43,117 nucleotides of DNA. Source: Limnohabitans sp. Rim28. GTDB lineage: Bacteria > Pseudomonadota > Gammaproteobacteria > Burkholderiales > Burkholderiaceae_C. The translations under genes and the position numbers were made by a program. Shown piece by piece: positions 16,698 to 26,632 of this stretch (position 1 is the stretch's first letter; each line of letters begins with the position of its first letter). The stretch spans positions 1 to 43,117 of the forward strand of contig NZ_ALKN02000018.1 of the NCBI RefSeq assembly GCF_000293865.2. The letters are read 5' to 3'. A model generated the notes under the pieces. That model ran no database searches, was not told the DNA's origin, and worked only from the letters and a program-made list of their open reading frames with translations.

Positions 16698-19600
16698 TCA
16701 GGCCACCAACTGCGCATGCATTTCCTGTACGGAAATCACACCCAATTGATCCATGTACTTCATGCCCTCCACCGCAGCTTCAGCGCCAGCGATGGTTGTA
16801 AAGGTTGTGACGCGGTTGAGCAATGCTGATGTGCGGATATGGCGTGAGTCGGCGATCGCGTTGCGGCGCTCTTCAACCGTGTTGATGACCAAGGCAATCT
16901 CGTTGTTCTTGATCATGTCCACGATGTGCGGACGGCCTTCGGTGACCTTGTTCACAATGGCGCAAGGGACACCGGCTTCGGTGATCGCGCTGGCAGTTCC
17001 TTTGGTCGCGACCAGCGCAAAGCCTTGCGCGACCAATTGACGCGCCACTTCGATGGCACGCGCCTTGTCATTGTTTTTGACCGAAATGAAGACTTTTCCT
17101 GAGGGTGTGCCATCGGCCTTGGTGGGGCGCGGCAATTTGGTGCCCGCACCCAACTGGCTCTTCACAAAAGCTTCGCCAAATGTCTTGCCCACACCCATCA
17201 CTTCGCCGGTCGACTTCATCTCGGGGCCAAGGATGGTGTCCACACCGGGGAACTTCACAAACGGGAACACGGCTTCTTTCACGCTGAAATAGGGGGGCGT
17301 GACTTCTTGGGTGATGCCTTGTGATGCCATAGACTGGCCTGCCATGCAACGGGCCGCCACCTTGGCCAACTGAATGCCCGTGGCCTTTGACACGTAAGGC
17401 ACCGTGCGTGAAGCACGGGGATTCACCTCCAGAACGTAAATCACGTCTTGGCCGTCCACATGTTGGATGGCGAATTGCACGTTCATCAAACCGACCACAT
17501 TCAAGGCACCCGCCATGGCGGCCGACTGGCGCTTGAGCTCGTCCACCGTGGCCGCCGACAGCGAGTAAGGTGGCAGCGAGCAAGCGGAGTCGCCGCTGTG
17601 CACGCCGGCTTGTTCAATGTGTTCCATCACGCCACCGATGAAGGTCTTGCCCTCGGGATCGCGCAGGCAGTCCACATCACACTCGATGGCATCGTTCAGA
17701 AAACGGTCCAGCAGCACCGGCGAGTCGTGCGACACCTTGACCGCTTCGCGCATGTAGCGCTCCAGGTCACGTTGCTCATGCACGATTTCCATGGCGCGGC
17801 CACCCAACACATAGCTGGGGCGCACCACTAAAGGGTAGCCCAAGGCTGCTGCTTTTTCCAAAGCCTCTGGCTCTGTGCGTGCCGTGGCGTTAGGAGGCTG
17901 ACGAAGCCCCAAGTCTTGCAGCAATTTCTGGAAACGCTCGCGGTCCTCGGCTGCGTCGATCATGTCGGGGCTGGTGCCGATGATGGGCACGCCAGCCGCT
18001 TCCAGGTCCAGCGCCAATTTCAAAGGCGTTTGGCCGCCGTATTGCACGATGACGCCTGTTGGCTTTTCTTTGTCGACGATTTCAAGCACGTCTTCCAACG
18101 TGACGGGCTCAAAGTACAAGCGGTCCGAGGTGTCATAGTCGGTCGACACGGTCTCGGGGTTGCAGTTGACCATGATGGTTTCGTAACCGTCTTCGCGCAT
18201 GGCCAAGGCGGCGTGCACGCAGCAGTAGTCAAACTCGATGCCCTGGCCAATGCGGTTGGGGCCGCCACCCAGCACCATGATTTTTTTGTTCGTGGTAGGT
18301 TCGGCTTCGCATTCACCGTCGCCATGACCCTCATAGCAGGAGTACATGTAGGCCGTGTCGGTCGAAAACTCGGCCGCGCAGGTGTCCACGCGCTTGTAAA
18401 CCGGGCGAATGTTCAGTGCATGGCGACGCGCGCGCACCACATGCTCAGTGGTCTTCAGCAGCTTGGCCAAACGGCGATCCGAAAAACCCTTCTTCTTGAG
18501 TGCACGCAGCTCGTCGGCCGTGATGGCCTCGAGGGTGGCGGTTTCCAGTTCCAACTCAATCTTGACGATTTCTTCGATCTGTACCAAGAACCAAGGGTCG
18601 ATCTTGGTCAAGGCAAACACCTCGTCCACGCTCAAACCCATGGCAAAAGCATCGCCCACGTACCAGATGCGCTCAGGACCAGGCTCGCCCAATTCCTTCT
18701 CGAGCACTTCGCGGTCTTGTGTTTTCTCATTCATGCCGTCCACGCCGACTTCCAGACCGCGCAAAGCCTTCTGGAACGACTCTTGGAAGGTGCGGCCCAT
18801 GGCCATCACCTCGCCCACCGATTTCATTTGGGTGGTCAAGCGGCTGTCGGCGGTGGGGAATTTTTCGAACGCAAAACGCGGGATCTTGGTCACCACGTAA
18901 TCGATCGATGGCTCGAACGATGCCGGAGTGGTACCGCCCGTGATGTCGTTGCGCAACTCGTCGAGGGTGTAGCCCACGGCCAACTTGGCCGCGACTTTCG
19001 CAATCGGAAAACCCGTGGCTTTGGAAGCCAAAGCAGACGAACGCGACACGCGCGGGTTCATCTCGATGACCACCATGCGGCCGTCTTTGGGGTTGATCGA
19101 AAACTGCACATTGGAGCCGCCCGTGTCCACACCGATTTCACGCAAGACGGCCAAAGAGGCGTTGCGCAGAATCTGGTATTCCTTGTCGGTCAGCGTCTGT
19201 GCTGGCGCCACAGTGATCGAGTCGCCGGTGTGCACGCCCATCGGGTCCAAGTTTTCGATGGAGCAGACGATGATGCAGTTGTCCGCCTTGTCGCGCACCA
19301 CTTCCATCTCGTACTCTTTCCAACCGAGCAATGACTCTTCGATCAACAATTCGGTGGTGGGCGAGGCTTCCAAGCCGCGCTTGCAGATGACTTCGAATTC
19401 TTCGGGGTTGTAGGCAATACCGCCGCCGGTGCCGCCCAGTGTGAAGCTGGGGCGAATGACGGTGGGGAAACCCAAAGTCTTTTGCACGTCCCACGCTTCT
19501 TCCATGCTGTGGGCAATGCCCGAGCGGGCAGACCCCAGACCGATCTTGGTCATGGCGTCTTTGAACTTCAGGCGGTCTTCGGCTTTGTCAATGGCTTCAG

Positions 19601-19958
19601 GCGTGGCGCCAATCAGCTCGACCTTGTACTTTTCGAGCACGCCGTTGTGCCACAAGTCCAAAGCGCAGTTGAGCGCTGTTTGGCCACCCATGGTGGGCAA
19701 GATGGCATCGGGACGCTCCTTGGCAATGATCTTTTCGACCGTTTGCCAAGTGATGGGCTCGATGTAGGTCACGTCAGCCGTGGCGGGGTCGGTCATGATC
19801 GTCGCAGGGTTGCTGTTGATCAGAATGACTTTGTAACCCTCTTCACGCAAAGCTTTACAGGCTTGCACGCCGGAATAGTCGAACTCACAAGCCTGACCAA
19901 TGATGATCGGGCCTGCGCCAATGATGAGGATGCTTTTGAGGTCAGAACGCTTTGGCAT
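16698..19958 (-). CDS. carB: Carbamoyl-phosphate synthase large chain (1086 aa)
   Basis: Makes carbamoyl phosphate from bicarbonate, ammonia and two ATP for arginine and pyrimidine synthesis. Two homologous ATP-grasp halves are visible: the first begins [34 protein letters not shown] and the second [29 protein letters not shown]-grasp glycine loops [14 protein letters not shown] and [12 protein letters not shown] are intact. The C-terminal MGS-like allosteric domain (about 950-1086) includes [10 protein letters not shown]. Length is close to E. coli (1073 aa). The ATG at 19958 overlaps the carA stop by one base (TAATG), indicating translational coupling. A hairpin terminator follows, then greA. 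Confidence 0.98.
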   Translation of the reverse strand: MPKRSDLKSILIIGAGPIIIGQACEFDYSGVQACKALREEGYKVILINSNPATIMTDPATADVTYIEPITWQTVEKIIAKERPDAILPTMGGQTALNCALDLWHNGVLEKYKVELIGATPEAIDKAEDRLKFKDAMTKIGLGSARSGIAHSMEEAWDVQKTLGFPTVIRPSFTLGGTGGGIAYNPEEFEVICKRGLEASPTTELLIEESLLGWKEYEMEVVRDKADNCIIVCSIENLDPMGVHTGDSITVAPAQTLTDKEYQILRNASLAVLREIGVDTGGSNVQFSINPKDGRMVVIEMNPRVSRSSALASKATGFPIAKVAAKLAVGYTLDELRNDITGGTTPASFEPSIDYVVTKIPRFAFEKFPTADSRLTTQMKSVGEVMAMGRTFQESFQKALRGLEVGVDGMNEKTQDREVLEKELGEPGPERIWYVGDAFAMGLSVDEVFALTKIDPWFLVQIEEIVKIELELETATLEAITADELRALKKKGFSDRRLAKLLKTTEHVVRARRHALNIRPVYKRVDTCAAEFSTDTAYMYSCYEGHGDGECEAEPTTNKKIMVLGGGPNRIGQGIEFDYCCVHAALAMREDGYETIMVNCNPETVSTDYDTSDRLYFEPVTLEDVLEIVDKEKPTGVIVQYGGQTPLKLALDLEAAGVPIIGTSPDMIDAAEDRERFQKLLQDLGLRQPPNATARTEPEALEKAAALGYPLVVRPSYVLGGRAMEIVHEQRDLERYMREAVKVSHDSPVLLDRFLNDAIECDVDCLRDPEGKTFIGGVMEHIEQAGVHSGDSACSLPPYSLSAATVDELKRQSAAMAGALNVVGLMNVQFAIQHVDGQDVIYVLEVNPRASRTVPYVSKATGIQLAKVAARCMAGQSMASQGITQEVTPPYFSVKEAVFPFVKFPGVDTILGPEMKSTGEVMGVGKTFGEAFVKSQLGAGTKLPRPTKADGTPSGKVFISVKNNDKARAIEVARQLVAQGFALVATKGTASAITEAGVPCAIVNKVTEGRPHIVDMIKNNEIALVINTVEERRNAIADSRHIRTSALLNRVTTFTTIAGAEAAVEGMKYMDQLGVISVQEMHAQLVA

Positions 19959-21121
19959 TATTTTGTCTCCATCAAGTTGATGAAGCGGTCAAAGAGATAA
20001 GCAATGTCGTGTGGGCCAGGCGATGCCTCGGGGTGACCTTGGAAGCAAAACGCGGGCTTGTCGGTGCGGGCCAAGCCCTGCAGGGTGCCGTCAAACAAGG
20101 ACACGTGGGTGGCGCGCAAGTTGGCGGGCAATGATGTCTCGTCCACGGCAAAACCATGGTTCTGGCTGGTGATGGACACGCGACCGGAGTCGAGGTCTTT
20201 CACAGGGTGGTTGGCGCCGTGGTGTCCGAACTTCATCTTGAAGGTTTGAGCACCGCTGGCCAAAGCCATGATTTGGTGACCCAGACAAATGCCGAAAGTG
20301 GGTATGCCGGTTTCGATCAACTCTGCCGCTGCAGCGATTGCGTAGTCGCAAGGCTGGGGATCGCCAGGGCCATTGGACAAGAAAATGCCATCGGGCTTGT
20401 GCTTGAGCACATCGGCCGCAGAGGTCTTGGCGGGCACCACCGTGACTTTGCAGCCGCGCTGGGCCAACATGCGCAAAATGTTTTTCTTGACGCCGAAGTC
20501 GTAGGCGACCACATGGAACTTGGGGGATGTCAGGTGGCCGTAGCCTTCTCCCAAAGTCCACTCGGTTTGTGTCCACTCATACGACTTGGACACGGTGACT
20601 TTTTGTGCCAGATCGAGGCCAGCCATGTTGGGCGCACCTTTGGCGGCCGCCACAGCTTGGTCGATCAAAGCCTGGCTGACCTCTTGGCCTTTGGCCAAAC
20701 CAACAATGGCACCGTTTTGGGCACCCTTGGTGCGCAAAATGCGGGTCAACTGGCGGGTGTCGATGTTGGCAATCGCGACCGTACCCGCATCGATCAAATA
20801 AGCGGAAAGGGTTTGGTCAGAGCGGAAGTTGCTCGCGATCAAAGGCAAGTCCTTGATGATCAAACCAGCAGCATGGACCTTGTCAGCTTCGATGTCTTCC
20901 ACGTTGACGCCATAGTTGCCGATGTGCGGGTACGTCAAGGTGACGATCTGCTGGCAGTAGCTGGGGTCGGTGAGGATTTCTTGGTAGCCGGTGAGCGAGG
21001 TGTTGAACACCACTTCGCCGACTGTGGAACCGATGGCTCCAATCGAGTTGCCGATAAAGACCGTGCCGTCTGCGAGCGCCAAGATGGCGGGCGGGAAGGT
21101 TCCCTGAAGAGACAAAAGCAC
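19958..21121 (-). CDS. carA: Carbamoyl-phosphate synthase small chain (387 aa)
   Basis: Glutaminase subunit that hydrolyses glutamine and channels ammonia to CarB. The N-terminal domain begins [20 protein letters not shown]. The class I amidotransferase domain has the nucleophile Cys in [14 protein letters not shown] and the His/Glu pair in [13 protein letters not shown]. The frame is open to 21157, but GTG 21121 has GGAG five to six bases upstream and gives a protein close to E. coli length (382 aa). It is first in carA-carB, with a GCTATAAT promoter about 128 bases upstream and a leader of about 120 bases. Confidence 0.97.
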   Translation of the reverse strand: MLLSLQGTFPPAILALADGTVFIGNSIGAIGSTVGEVVFNTSLTGYQEILTDPSYCQQIVTLTYPHIGNYGVNVEDIEADKVHAAGLIIKDLPLIASNFRSDQTLSAYLIDAGTVAIANIDTRQLTRILRTKGAQNGAIVGLAKGQEVSQALIDQAVAAAKGAPNMAGLDLAQKVTVSKSYEWTQTEWTLGEGYGHLTSPKFHVVAYDFGVKKNILRMLAQRGCKVTVVPAKTSAADVLKHKPDGIFLSNGPGDPQPCDYAIAAAAELIETGIPTFGICLGHQIMALASGAQTFKMKFGHHGANHPVKDLDSGRVSITSQNHGFAVDETSLPANLRATHVSLFDGTLQGLARTDKPAFCFQGHPEASPGPHDIAYLFDRFINLMETK

Positions 21122-21248
21122 TGGGTTCTCCGGATAAGTTCGGGTACGCCTCAGCACTCACCAGAGATGCGATCTCTTTTTGGCTGCTTGTTCGAGGATT
21201 GGGCCTGGGATGGACTGTGGCGTACAGGTTGATGCGGGAAAGCCCACC

Positions 21249-21256
21249 ATTATAGC
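21249..21256 (-). promoter_or_regulatory. carAB promoter -10 element
   Basis: The minus strand reads GCTATAAT, identical in eight bases to the rpsF and rpsB elements. There is no good -35 hexamer at 16-18 bases. It lies in the gap between the SpoU methyltransferase stop and carA, leaving a leader of roughly 120 bases before the GTG. Confidence 0.6.
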
Positions 21257-21320
21257 TGAGGACTCAATGAAAACCCTGAGGTTTCTGGCCTCAAAGCGAG
21301 CAACAGCTAATCCAAAATCA

Positions 21321-22094
21321 TCACAAAACAGCCGTTGCGCTGGCATGCAAACAAATGGCAGCAGCCGTGGCAACGTTCAAAGATTCTTCACCGCCAGGCT
21401 GGGCTATGCGAACTTGGTGCTGCGCCAACGCCAACAAAGAATCGCTGACGCCTTGACCTTCATGCCCAAAAACCCATGCACATTGGGCTGGTAGCTCGCC
21501 GCGACGAAGTAATTCGTGTAAAAAAGGACCTTCATGCACGTTGGTGGTCAAGATCGGCACCTGCAAATCGACCAATTCGCCTTCGTTGACCGACTCCACC
21601 AAGCTCAAACCAAAATGTGCACCCATTCCGGCCCTGAGCACTTTGGGAGACCACAAAGCTGCCGTTCCTTTGATGGCTAAGACTTGGCGGTAGCCGAAGG
21701 CTGATGCGCAGCGCAAAATAGCCCCCACATTGCCTGCATCTTGCAAGCGATCCAGGACAACGGTCGCCACATCGGGCAAGACTTTTTTTTCAGCCGCCCA
21801 TGCGACGACAAAGCCCATTCGCGCGTGCGACTCTAAACCACTCAAACTGGCAAACGTGGCATCGGCCAAGACAAAAACCTGATCGGCCACACCCGTCCAC
21901 TGCTCACCCTGCTCCGTCCATAAAGACTCGGTCAAAACGACCTGCAGCGGGCGCACACCGCGCTCAAGCGCCGCACGGCATAAATGATCGCCCTCCAGCC
22001 AAAACTGTCCTACTTTCCGGTAAGCAGTGGTCTCTTGGGCCAAACGCCGCCAAACTTTGACATGGGGGTTGTCTCGAGACGTGATCAGCTGCAC
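21321..22094 (-). CDS. TrmH/SpoU family RNA 2'-O-methyltransferase (257 aa)
   Basis: Predicted SPOUT-class enzyme that methylates ribose 2'-OH in tRNA or rRNA; the target nucleotide cannot be read from sequence. All three SPOUT motifs are present: [23 protein letters not shown] (about residues 117-139), [11 protein letters not shown] and the knot-forming [23 protein letters not shown] at the C terminus. The N-terminal part (about 1-90) matches a SpoU substrate-binding domain: [10 protein letters not shown] and [12 protein letters not shown]. The start is GTG at 22094, overlapping the end of rnhB by 10 bases, so the two are translationally coupled. It is the last gene of the rpsB-to-rnhB superoperon. 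Confidence 0.9.
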   Translation of the reverse strand: MQLITSRDNPHVKVWRRLAQETTAYRKVGQFWLEGDHLCRAALERGVRPLQVVLTESLWTEQGEQWTGVADQVFVLADATFASLSGLESHARMGFVVAWAAEKKVLPDVATVVLDRLQDAGNVGAILRCASAFGYRQVLAIKGTAALWSPKVLRAGMGAHFGLSLVESVNEGELVDLQVPILTTNVHEGPFLHELLRRGELPAQCAWVFGHEGQGVSDSLLALAQHQVRIAQPGGEESLNVATAAAICLHASATAVL

Positions 22095-22708
22095 CGCAAA
22101 CTCCTGGCCACTGGGGCAAATGTCACCCTGTGGTAGTCTGTTGGACCATGCGCTTGCAACGCGGCCAAGTGCTGTGCTGTGCCATAGCCCTTATGTTGGT
22201 CGAATCCGTAGATCGGATAACGCAGATGCATCGCTTCACACAGGCGATCACGGTGGACCTTTGCCAAAATAGAGGCTGCGGAAATGGCTGGCACCAAGGC
22301 GTCTCCTTGCACGATGGCTTCAGCCCGCATGGACAAAGTGGGCAAACGGTTGCCGTCTACCAAAACCAACTTTGGGGGCAAACGCAGAGCCTCAACGGCC
22401 CGTTTCATGGCCAGCAGTGTCGCCTGCAAAATGTTGATTTGGTCAATTTCTTGCACGCTTGCCTCTGCAACGGCAAAGCACAAGGCTCTCGCCCGGATTT
22501 CGTCAAACAATGCCTCGCGACGCTTGGCCGTCAGTTTTTTGGAATCGTTCAATCCACGAATTGGATTCAAATCGTCCAAGATCACGGCAGCCGCAACAAC
22601 AGGCCCCGCCAAAGGACCGCGACCAGCCTCATCCACCCCAGCCATCAAACCGGGTTCATGGAAACAAAGCGCTGACTGTTCAGCGTGCAAGAACTTTTTC
22701 GAGGGCAT
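22085..22708 (-). CDS. rnhB: Ribonuclease HII (207 aa)
   Basis: Cleaves RNA in RNA-DNA hybrids and single ribonucleotides in DNA. The metal-site acidic residues are seen in [15 protein letters not shown] (Asp and Glu) and [10 protein letters not shown] (Asp), and SILAKVHRD carries the conserved Lys and Asp region. The frame runs open to 22876 into lpxB, but ATG 22708 ([11 protein letters not shown]) gives family length. No strong ribosome binding site precedes it, so translation is probably coupled to lpxB, whose last 29 bases it overlaps. lpxB-rnhB order is conserved in proteobacteria. Confidence 0.95.
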   Translation of the reverse strand: MPSKKFLHAEQSALCFHEPGLMAGVDEAGRGPLAGPVVAAAVILDDLNPIRGLNDSKKLTAKRREALFDEIRARALCFAVAEASVQEIDQINILQATLLAMKRAVEALRLPPKLVLVDGNRLPTLSMRAEAIVQGDALVPAISAASILAKVHRDRLCEAMHLRYPIYGFDQHKGYGTAQHLAALQAHGPTDYHRVTFAPVARSLRCS

Positions 22709-23858
22709 GCGTTGAAAGTTGGGCTGTATCCAGTTGCAATGAAAGATGCAAATGATGAAATCGAGACTGCAATGCGTCCACACGATCTGGCGCAGACAGC
22801 CAAGCCAGACAGGCTTTTGCCAAAGCATCGGGCGTACAGCGATCCTGTAAAAATTCTGGCACAACGAAGTCTTCACACAAAATATTGGGCAAGCCCACCC
22901 AAGCTTGCAGTTGTTGTCGCTTCATGATTTGCCAACTGAGCCAGTTCATGTGATACCCAATGACCATGGGGCGCTTGAACAAAGCCGCCTCCAGCGTGGC
23001 TGTCCCACTGGCAATCAAAGTGACATCACACGCGGCCAGCGCTGCGTGTGATTGGCCCAAGAGCAGCTGCAGATTGGGCAAACCACCTTCGGCTTGGATC
23101 AAAGCCTGCAAGCGCGGCAACAAACTGGGCACTGCAGGCAGCACAAATTGCAAAGCGCTGTTTTGACGCTGCATGATCCGGGCGGCTTGAATGAAGCGCG
23201 GGGTCAAGTGCTCTATTTCAGACAACCGACTGCCCGGCAAAATGGCCACCACAGGCCTTTGATCATTCAGACCCAAAGCTTGGCAAGCTGCTGAGCGATT
23301 GGGGTTCAAGGGGATGGTTTGCGCCAATGGGTGACCGACATAGGTCGCCTCTATGCCAGCTTGAGCCAACAACACAGGCTCAAACGGGAAAATGCAAAGC
23401 ATGTGGTCGACGCTGCGGCGAATTTTCTCAATCCGCTCAGGCCGCCAAGCCCAGATGGAGGGACACACAAAATGGACCGTCGGAATGCCTGCGGCTTTGA
23501 GCTTGGCCTCCAAATCAAGATTGAAGTCAGGTGCATCAACGCCAATGAACACATCAGGCGGTTGAGACAACAAACGCTCACGCAATTGATCGCGAATGGC
23601 CACGATCCCCCGGTAGTGCCGCAATACCTCGACATAACCACGCACAGCCAGTTTGTCATGCGGCCACCAAGCCTCAAAACCCAGCGCTTGCATTCGGGGC
23701 CCACCGATACCAAAACCATGCGCTTGCGGCCAATGCGATTGCACACCTTGGATCAGCAAACCGGCCAGCAAGTCGCCAGAAACTTCTCCGGCCACCATGG
23801 CAAAGGACAAAGCCCCCGAGGGGGCTTTGTCGAATGAACCAAGCTCGCGTTGAGTCAA
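22680..23858 (-). CDS. lpxB: Lipid-A-disaccharide synthase (392 aa)
   Basis: GT19 glycosyltransferase that joins UDP-diacylglucosamine and lipid X to form the lipid A disaccharide at the inner membrane. Conserved stretches are [14 protein letters not shown] (about 20-33), [36 protein letters not shown] and [15 protein letters not shown]. The start is a TTG at 23858 that overlaps the lpxA stop in TTGA. ATG 23798 would cut into the conserved glycine-rich strand and is less likely. A perfect 11-bp inverted repeat occupies codons 10-18 of the TTG-started frame, an odd place for a strong hairpin. Overlaps with lpxA and rnhB indicate coupling. Confidence 0.95.
   Translation of the reverse strand: MTQRELGSFDKAPSGALSFAMVAGEVSGDLLAGLLIQGVQSHWPQAHGFGIGGPRMQALGFEAWWPHDKLAVRGYVEVLRHYRGIVAIRDQLRERLLSQPPDVFIGVDAPDFNLDLEAKLKAAGIPTVHFVCPSIWAWRPERIEKIRRSVDHMLCIFPFEPVLLAQAGIEATYVGHPLAQTIPLNPNRSAACQALGLNDQRPVVAILPGSRLSEIEHLTPRFIQAARIMQRQNSALQFVLPAVPSLLPRLQALIQAEGGLPNLQLLLGQSHAALAACDVTLIASGTATLEAALFKRPMVIGYHMNWLSWQIMKRQQLQAWVGLPNILCEDFVVPEFLQDRCTPDALAKACLAWLSAPDRVDALQSRFHHLHLSLQLDTAQLSTHALEKVLAR
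23806..23831. repeat. Perfect inverted repeat inside the 5' end of lpxB
   Basis: An 11-bp stem (23806-23816 with 23821-23831) with the 4-base loop CGAG lies in codons 10-18 of lpxB. On the minus strand it is followed by TTTGTCCTTT, resembling a weak intrinsic terminator or attenuator. It starts about 27 bases inside the TTG-started frame. Confidence 0.75.
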
Positions 23859-24649
23859 CGCACAATCCCACGTTGAGGCGAGGCTGCCTTTAAAAAATCG
23901 AGCATCATGTCCACGTCGGGCTGGACCTCGGGTTTGGTTTCGGCCAGTCCACCAATACGGGCCATGGCGTCATGGAGCGACAAGCCATCTCGGTACAAGG
24001 CTTTGTGCATCGCCTTGACGGCACCAATGCGCTCGGCAGAAAAACCACGTCGGCGCAAACCTTCAAAATTCATCGAACGCGCTTGTGCAGGCTGGCCTTG
24101 CGCCATGACAAAGGGTGGCAAGTCGGCAAACAACAAAGAGTTCATGGCGGTGAAGCTGTGAGCCCCAATGCGGCAAAACTGGTGGACGACGGTAAAGCCC
24201 CCCAAAATCACCCAATCCTCCACCACCACATGACCCGCCAGCTGAGTGTTGTTGGCAAAAATGGTGTGGTTGCCCACTTGGCAATCATGGGCCAAGTGCA
24301 CATAGGCCATGATCCAGTTGTCGTTCCCCACAGATGTCAGCGCTCGGTCACCCGGTGAACCGATGTTGAAAGTGCAAAACTCACGAATCGTGTTGCGGTC
24401 GCCAATCACCAACTCACAGGGCTCATCCTTGTATTTTTTATCCTGCGGCACCGCGCCCAAGGAATTGAACTGAAAAATTCGATTGTTTTGACCAATGGTC
24501 GTGTGCCCTTCGATGACGCAGTGACTTGCCACACGGGTACCCGCACCAATTCGGACATGGGGGCCAATTAAGGTGTAAGGCCCTACAGAAACCGTGCTGT
24601 CAAGTTCAGCTCCGGGACTGATGATGGCCGTTGGATGAATGTTGCTCAT
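23855..24649 (-). CDS. lpxA: UDP-N-acetylglucosamine acyltransferase LpxA (264 aa)
   Basis: First enzyme of lipid A synthesis; transfers a hydroxyacyl chain from ACP to UDP-GlcNAc. It is a left-handed beta-helix with many hexapeptide repeats from [13 protein letters not shown] onward. The catalytic His region is [14 protein letters not shown], followed by [19 protein letters not shown]. The C-terminal helical domain starts near [11 protein letters not shown]. Length equals the family norm (E. coli 262 aa). ATG 24649 (MSNIHPTA) is chosen over the upstream 24685. It starts 5 bases after the fabZ stop and overlaps lpxB by 4 bases. Confidence 0.97.
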   Translation of the reverse strand: MSNIHPTAIISPGAELDSTVSVGPYTLIGPHVRIGAGTRVASHCVIEGHTTIGQNNRIFQFNSLGAVPQDKKYKDEPCELVIGDRNTIREFCTFNIGSPGDRALTSVGNDNWIMAYVHLAHDCQVGNHTIFANNTQLAGHVVVEDWVILGGFTVVHQFCRIGAHSFTAMNSLLFADLPPFVMAQGQPAQARSMNFEGLRRRGFSAERIGAVKAMHKALYRDGLSLHDAMARIGGLAETKPEVQPDVDMMLDFLKAASPQRGIVR

Positions 24650-24654
24650 ACCGA

Positions 24655-25101
24655 TCAAACTTGAGGGATTTTCCGCATGGTGCACATCAACTCAGCTTCG
24701 GTTGCGATGTCATCACCGACCTTGGCACGTGCTTTGAATTTGAAAATACCGGACTTCATGCGGTCAAGTTCAACTTCCAAGATCAGCTGATCTCCCGGCT
24801 CCACCGGTCGCTTGAAACGCGCACCGTCAATGCCTGCAAAATAATAAACAGTTTGATCATCAGGCGTCTCCCCCAATGTATCAAAAGCCAATAAGGCAGC
24901 CGCTTGGGCCAAGGCTTCAAGCATCAAAACACCGGGCATCACGGGACGATGCGGAAAATGACCCTGAAAATGCGGTTCGTTGATGGACACGTTTTTGAGT
25001 GCCTTGATGCGCACGCCTTTTTCGATTTCCAGCACGCGGTCCACCAACAAGATGGGATAACGATGGGGGAGCTGTTTTAAGATTTTGTGGATATCCATCA
25101 T
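24655..25101 (-). CDS. fabZ: 3-hydroxyacyl-ACP dehydratase FabZ (148 aa)
   Basis: Dehydrates beta-hydroxyacyl-ACP in fatty acid elongation and competes with LpxA/LpxD for the same acyl substrate, which fits its place among lpx genes. The hot-dog fold starts [20 protein letters not shown]. The active-site stretch [23 protein letters not shown] contains the catalytic His and Glu. Length is typical. Tandem ATGs at 25101 and 25098 are both possible. It starts 2 bases after the lpxD stop. Confidence 0.97.
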   Translation of the reverse strand: MMDIHKILKQLPHRYPILLVDRVLEIEKGVRIKALKNVSINEPHFQGHFPHRPVMPGVLMLEALAQAAALLAFDTLGETPDDQTVYYFAGIDGARFKRPVEPGDQLILEVELDRMKSGIFKFKARAKVGDDIATEAELMCTMRKIPQV

Positions 25102-25103
25102 GT

Positions 25104-26090
25104 TCAGGTTTCCTTGTTGTTATGAACTTCCGCTTCAAGTGCTTTGATGCGCTCACGTAAGCGGGACAGCTGCTTGAGACTGGCCGCATTTTTTTCCCAA
25201 TTGGCGTTGGTATCCAATGGAAACATGCCCGTGTAATTTCCTGGCTGAGAGATGGAGCGCGTCACCACCGAGGCGGCCGAAATATGAACATGATCAGCCA
25301 AGGTCAAATGACCCAGAACCACCGCACCACCGCCCACTGTGCAATGCGCACCAATGCGGGCACTGCCGGCAACCCCCACACACCCTGCCATGGCCGTGTG
25401 CGCTCCGATGTGGACGTTGTGTCCAATTTGAATCAAGTTGTCGAGCTTCACGCCATCTTCGATGACCGTGTCTTCAAGCGCACCCCGATCGATGCACGTG
25501 TTGGCGCCAATTTCAACATCATCACCAATGCGGACGGCACCAAGCTGTTCAATTTTCTCCCACCGACCTTGGTGCATTGCAAAGCCAAAGCCATCGGCTC
25601 CCACCACAACGCCAGCATGCAAAATGCAACGGGCACCCACCACACACCCCTCCGAGAGCGTCACCCTTGACTTGAGGACTGTTCCGGCACCCACGCGAGT
25701 GCCCCGCTCCAAGACACACAAAGGACCAATCACCGCATCATCGGCAACATCGGCCAGGGGATGAATGACGGCACTGGGATGAATGCGTGGCCCTTGGAAA
25801 GGTGCATGGGTGTGTTTCCACAACCGCGTCAATCTGGCAAAGTAAAGGTAGGGGTCGTCGGTCACAATCACAGAGCGGCCAACGCCGGCCAAGGACTCAA
25901 AAGCAGGCGCGACAATGATGCACCCGGCCCGGCTCTCGACCAACTGCTTTTGATACTTGGGATGGCTCAGAAAGGCGATGTGTTGGCGCTGTGCGGTCTG
26001 GAGCGGTGCCAAACCTTCGACAGCGAACTCCGGTGAACCCAAAAGACGCCCACCGAGCCGATCAACAATGGTCGACAGTGTCAATGACAC
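25104..26090 (-). CDS. lpxD: UDP-3-O-acylglucosamine N-acyltransferase LpxD (328 aa)
   Basis: Third enzyme of lipid A synthesis; adds the second hydroxyacyl chain to UDP-3-O-acyl-GlcN. An N-terminal uridine-binding domain (about 1-100, with [13 protein letters not shown]) precedes a left-handed beta-helix of hexapeptide repeats. The catalytic His lies in [21 protein letters not shown]. The C-terminal helix ([13 protein letters not shown]) is typical. The start is GTG at 26090. It lies between skp (23-base gap) and fabZ (2-base gap). Confidence 0.96.
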   Translation of the reverse strand: MSLTLSTIVDRLGGRLLGSPEFAVEGLAPLQTAQRQHIAFLSHPKYQKQLVESRAGCIIVAPAFESLAGVGRSVIVTDDPYLYFARLTRLWKHTHAPFQGPRIHPSAVIHPLADVADDAVIGPLCVLERGTRVGAGTVLKSRVTLSEGCVVGARCILHAGVVVGADGFGFAMHQGRWEKIEQLGAVRIGDDVEIGANTCIDRGALEDTVIEDGVKLDNLIQIGHNVHIGAHTAMAGCVGVAGSARIGAHCTVGGGAVVLGHLTLADHVHISAASVVTRSISQPGNYTGMFPLDTNANWEKNAASLKQLSRLRERIKALEAEVHNNKET

Positions 26091-26113
26091 AATAAAAAGT
26101 CAGGGAAAAACCG

Positions 26114-26632
26114 TTACTTGCCAACCGAGGCGTTGAGGGCCTTGATGACTTTGTCGGTGATGTCGTGTTTAGGATGGATGTACACGGCTTCCTGAAAAAT
26201 CACGTCATATTTTTCAGATTCTGCGACCTGCTTGACAGCACGATTGGCCCGCTCCACGACGATTTGTTGCTCTTCATTTTTACGAGCGTTCAAATCTTCC
26301 TGGAACTCACGACGCTTGCGCTGAAACTCACGGTCTTGGTCGAGCAATTGCTTCTGCCGGGCTGTACGCTGAGACTCCGCCAAGGTCGGCGCTTCACGCT
26401 CAAAACGTTCAGAAGCTTGTTTTAAACTGTTTCCGTTGTCCACCAGCTCCTTCTCTCGACGCGAAAATTCTTGTTCCAACTTGGCTTGAGCTTGCTTGGC
26501 AGTGGCCGCTTCGCGAAAAATTCGCTCGGTGTTGACAAAGCCCAGCTTGATGTCTTGAGCCTGGACACTGAGAGTCAACAAGGAGGCCATGATGGCGCAA
26601 GCCAAGGCGATTTTTGGTTGAATCGAGTTCAT
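26114..26632 (-). CDS. skp: Periplasmic chaperone Skp/OmpH (172 aa)
   Basis: Trimeric periplasmic chaperone that carries unfolded outer-membrane proteins to the BAM complex. A signal peptide (1-25) ends in SVQA before QDIKLGFVNTERIFRE, the conserved start of the mature protein. The middle is a long charged coiled coil (about 45-130, KLEQEFSRREKELVDNG) forming the tentacles. The C terminus VYIHPKHDITDKVIKAL is also conserved. The ATG overlaps the bamA stop by one base (TAATG), so it is translationally coupled to bamA. Confidence 0.95.
   Translation of the reverse strand: MNSIQPKIALACAIMASLLTLSVQAQDIKLGFVNTERIFREAATAKQAQAKLEQEFSRREKELVDNGNSLKQASERFEREAPTLAESQRTARQKQLLDQDREFQRKRREFQEDLNARKNEEQQIVVERANRAVKQVAESEKYDVIFQEAVYIHPKHDITDKVIKALNASVGK

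Noticed and set aside
17916..19334. 472-codon open frame opposite carB
   Set aside because: Same reason: composition is that of an antisense shadow, and carB is intact across it.
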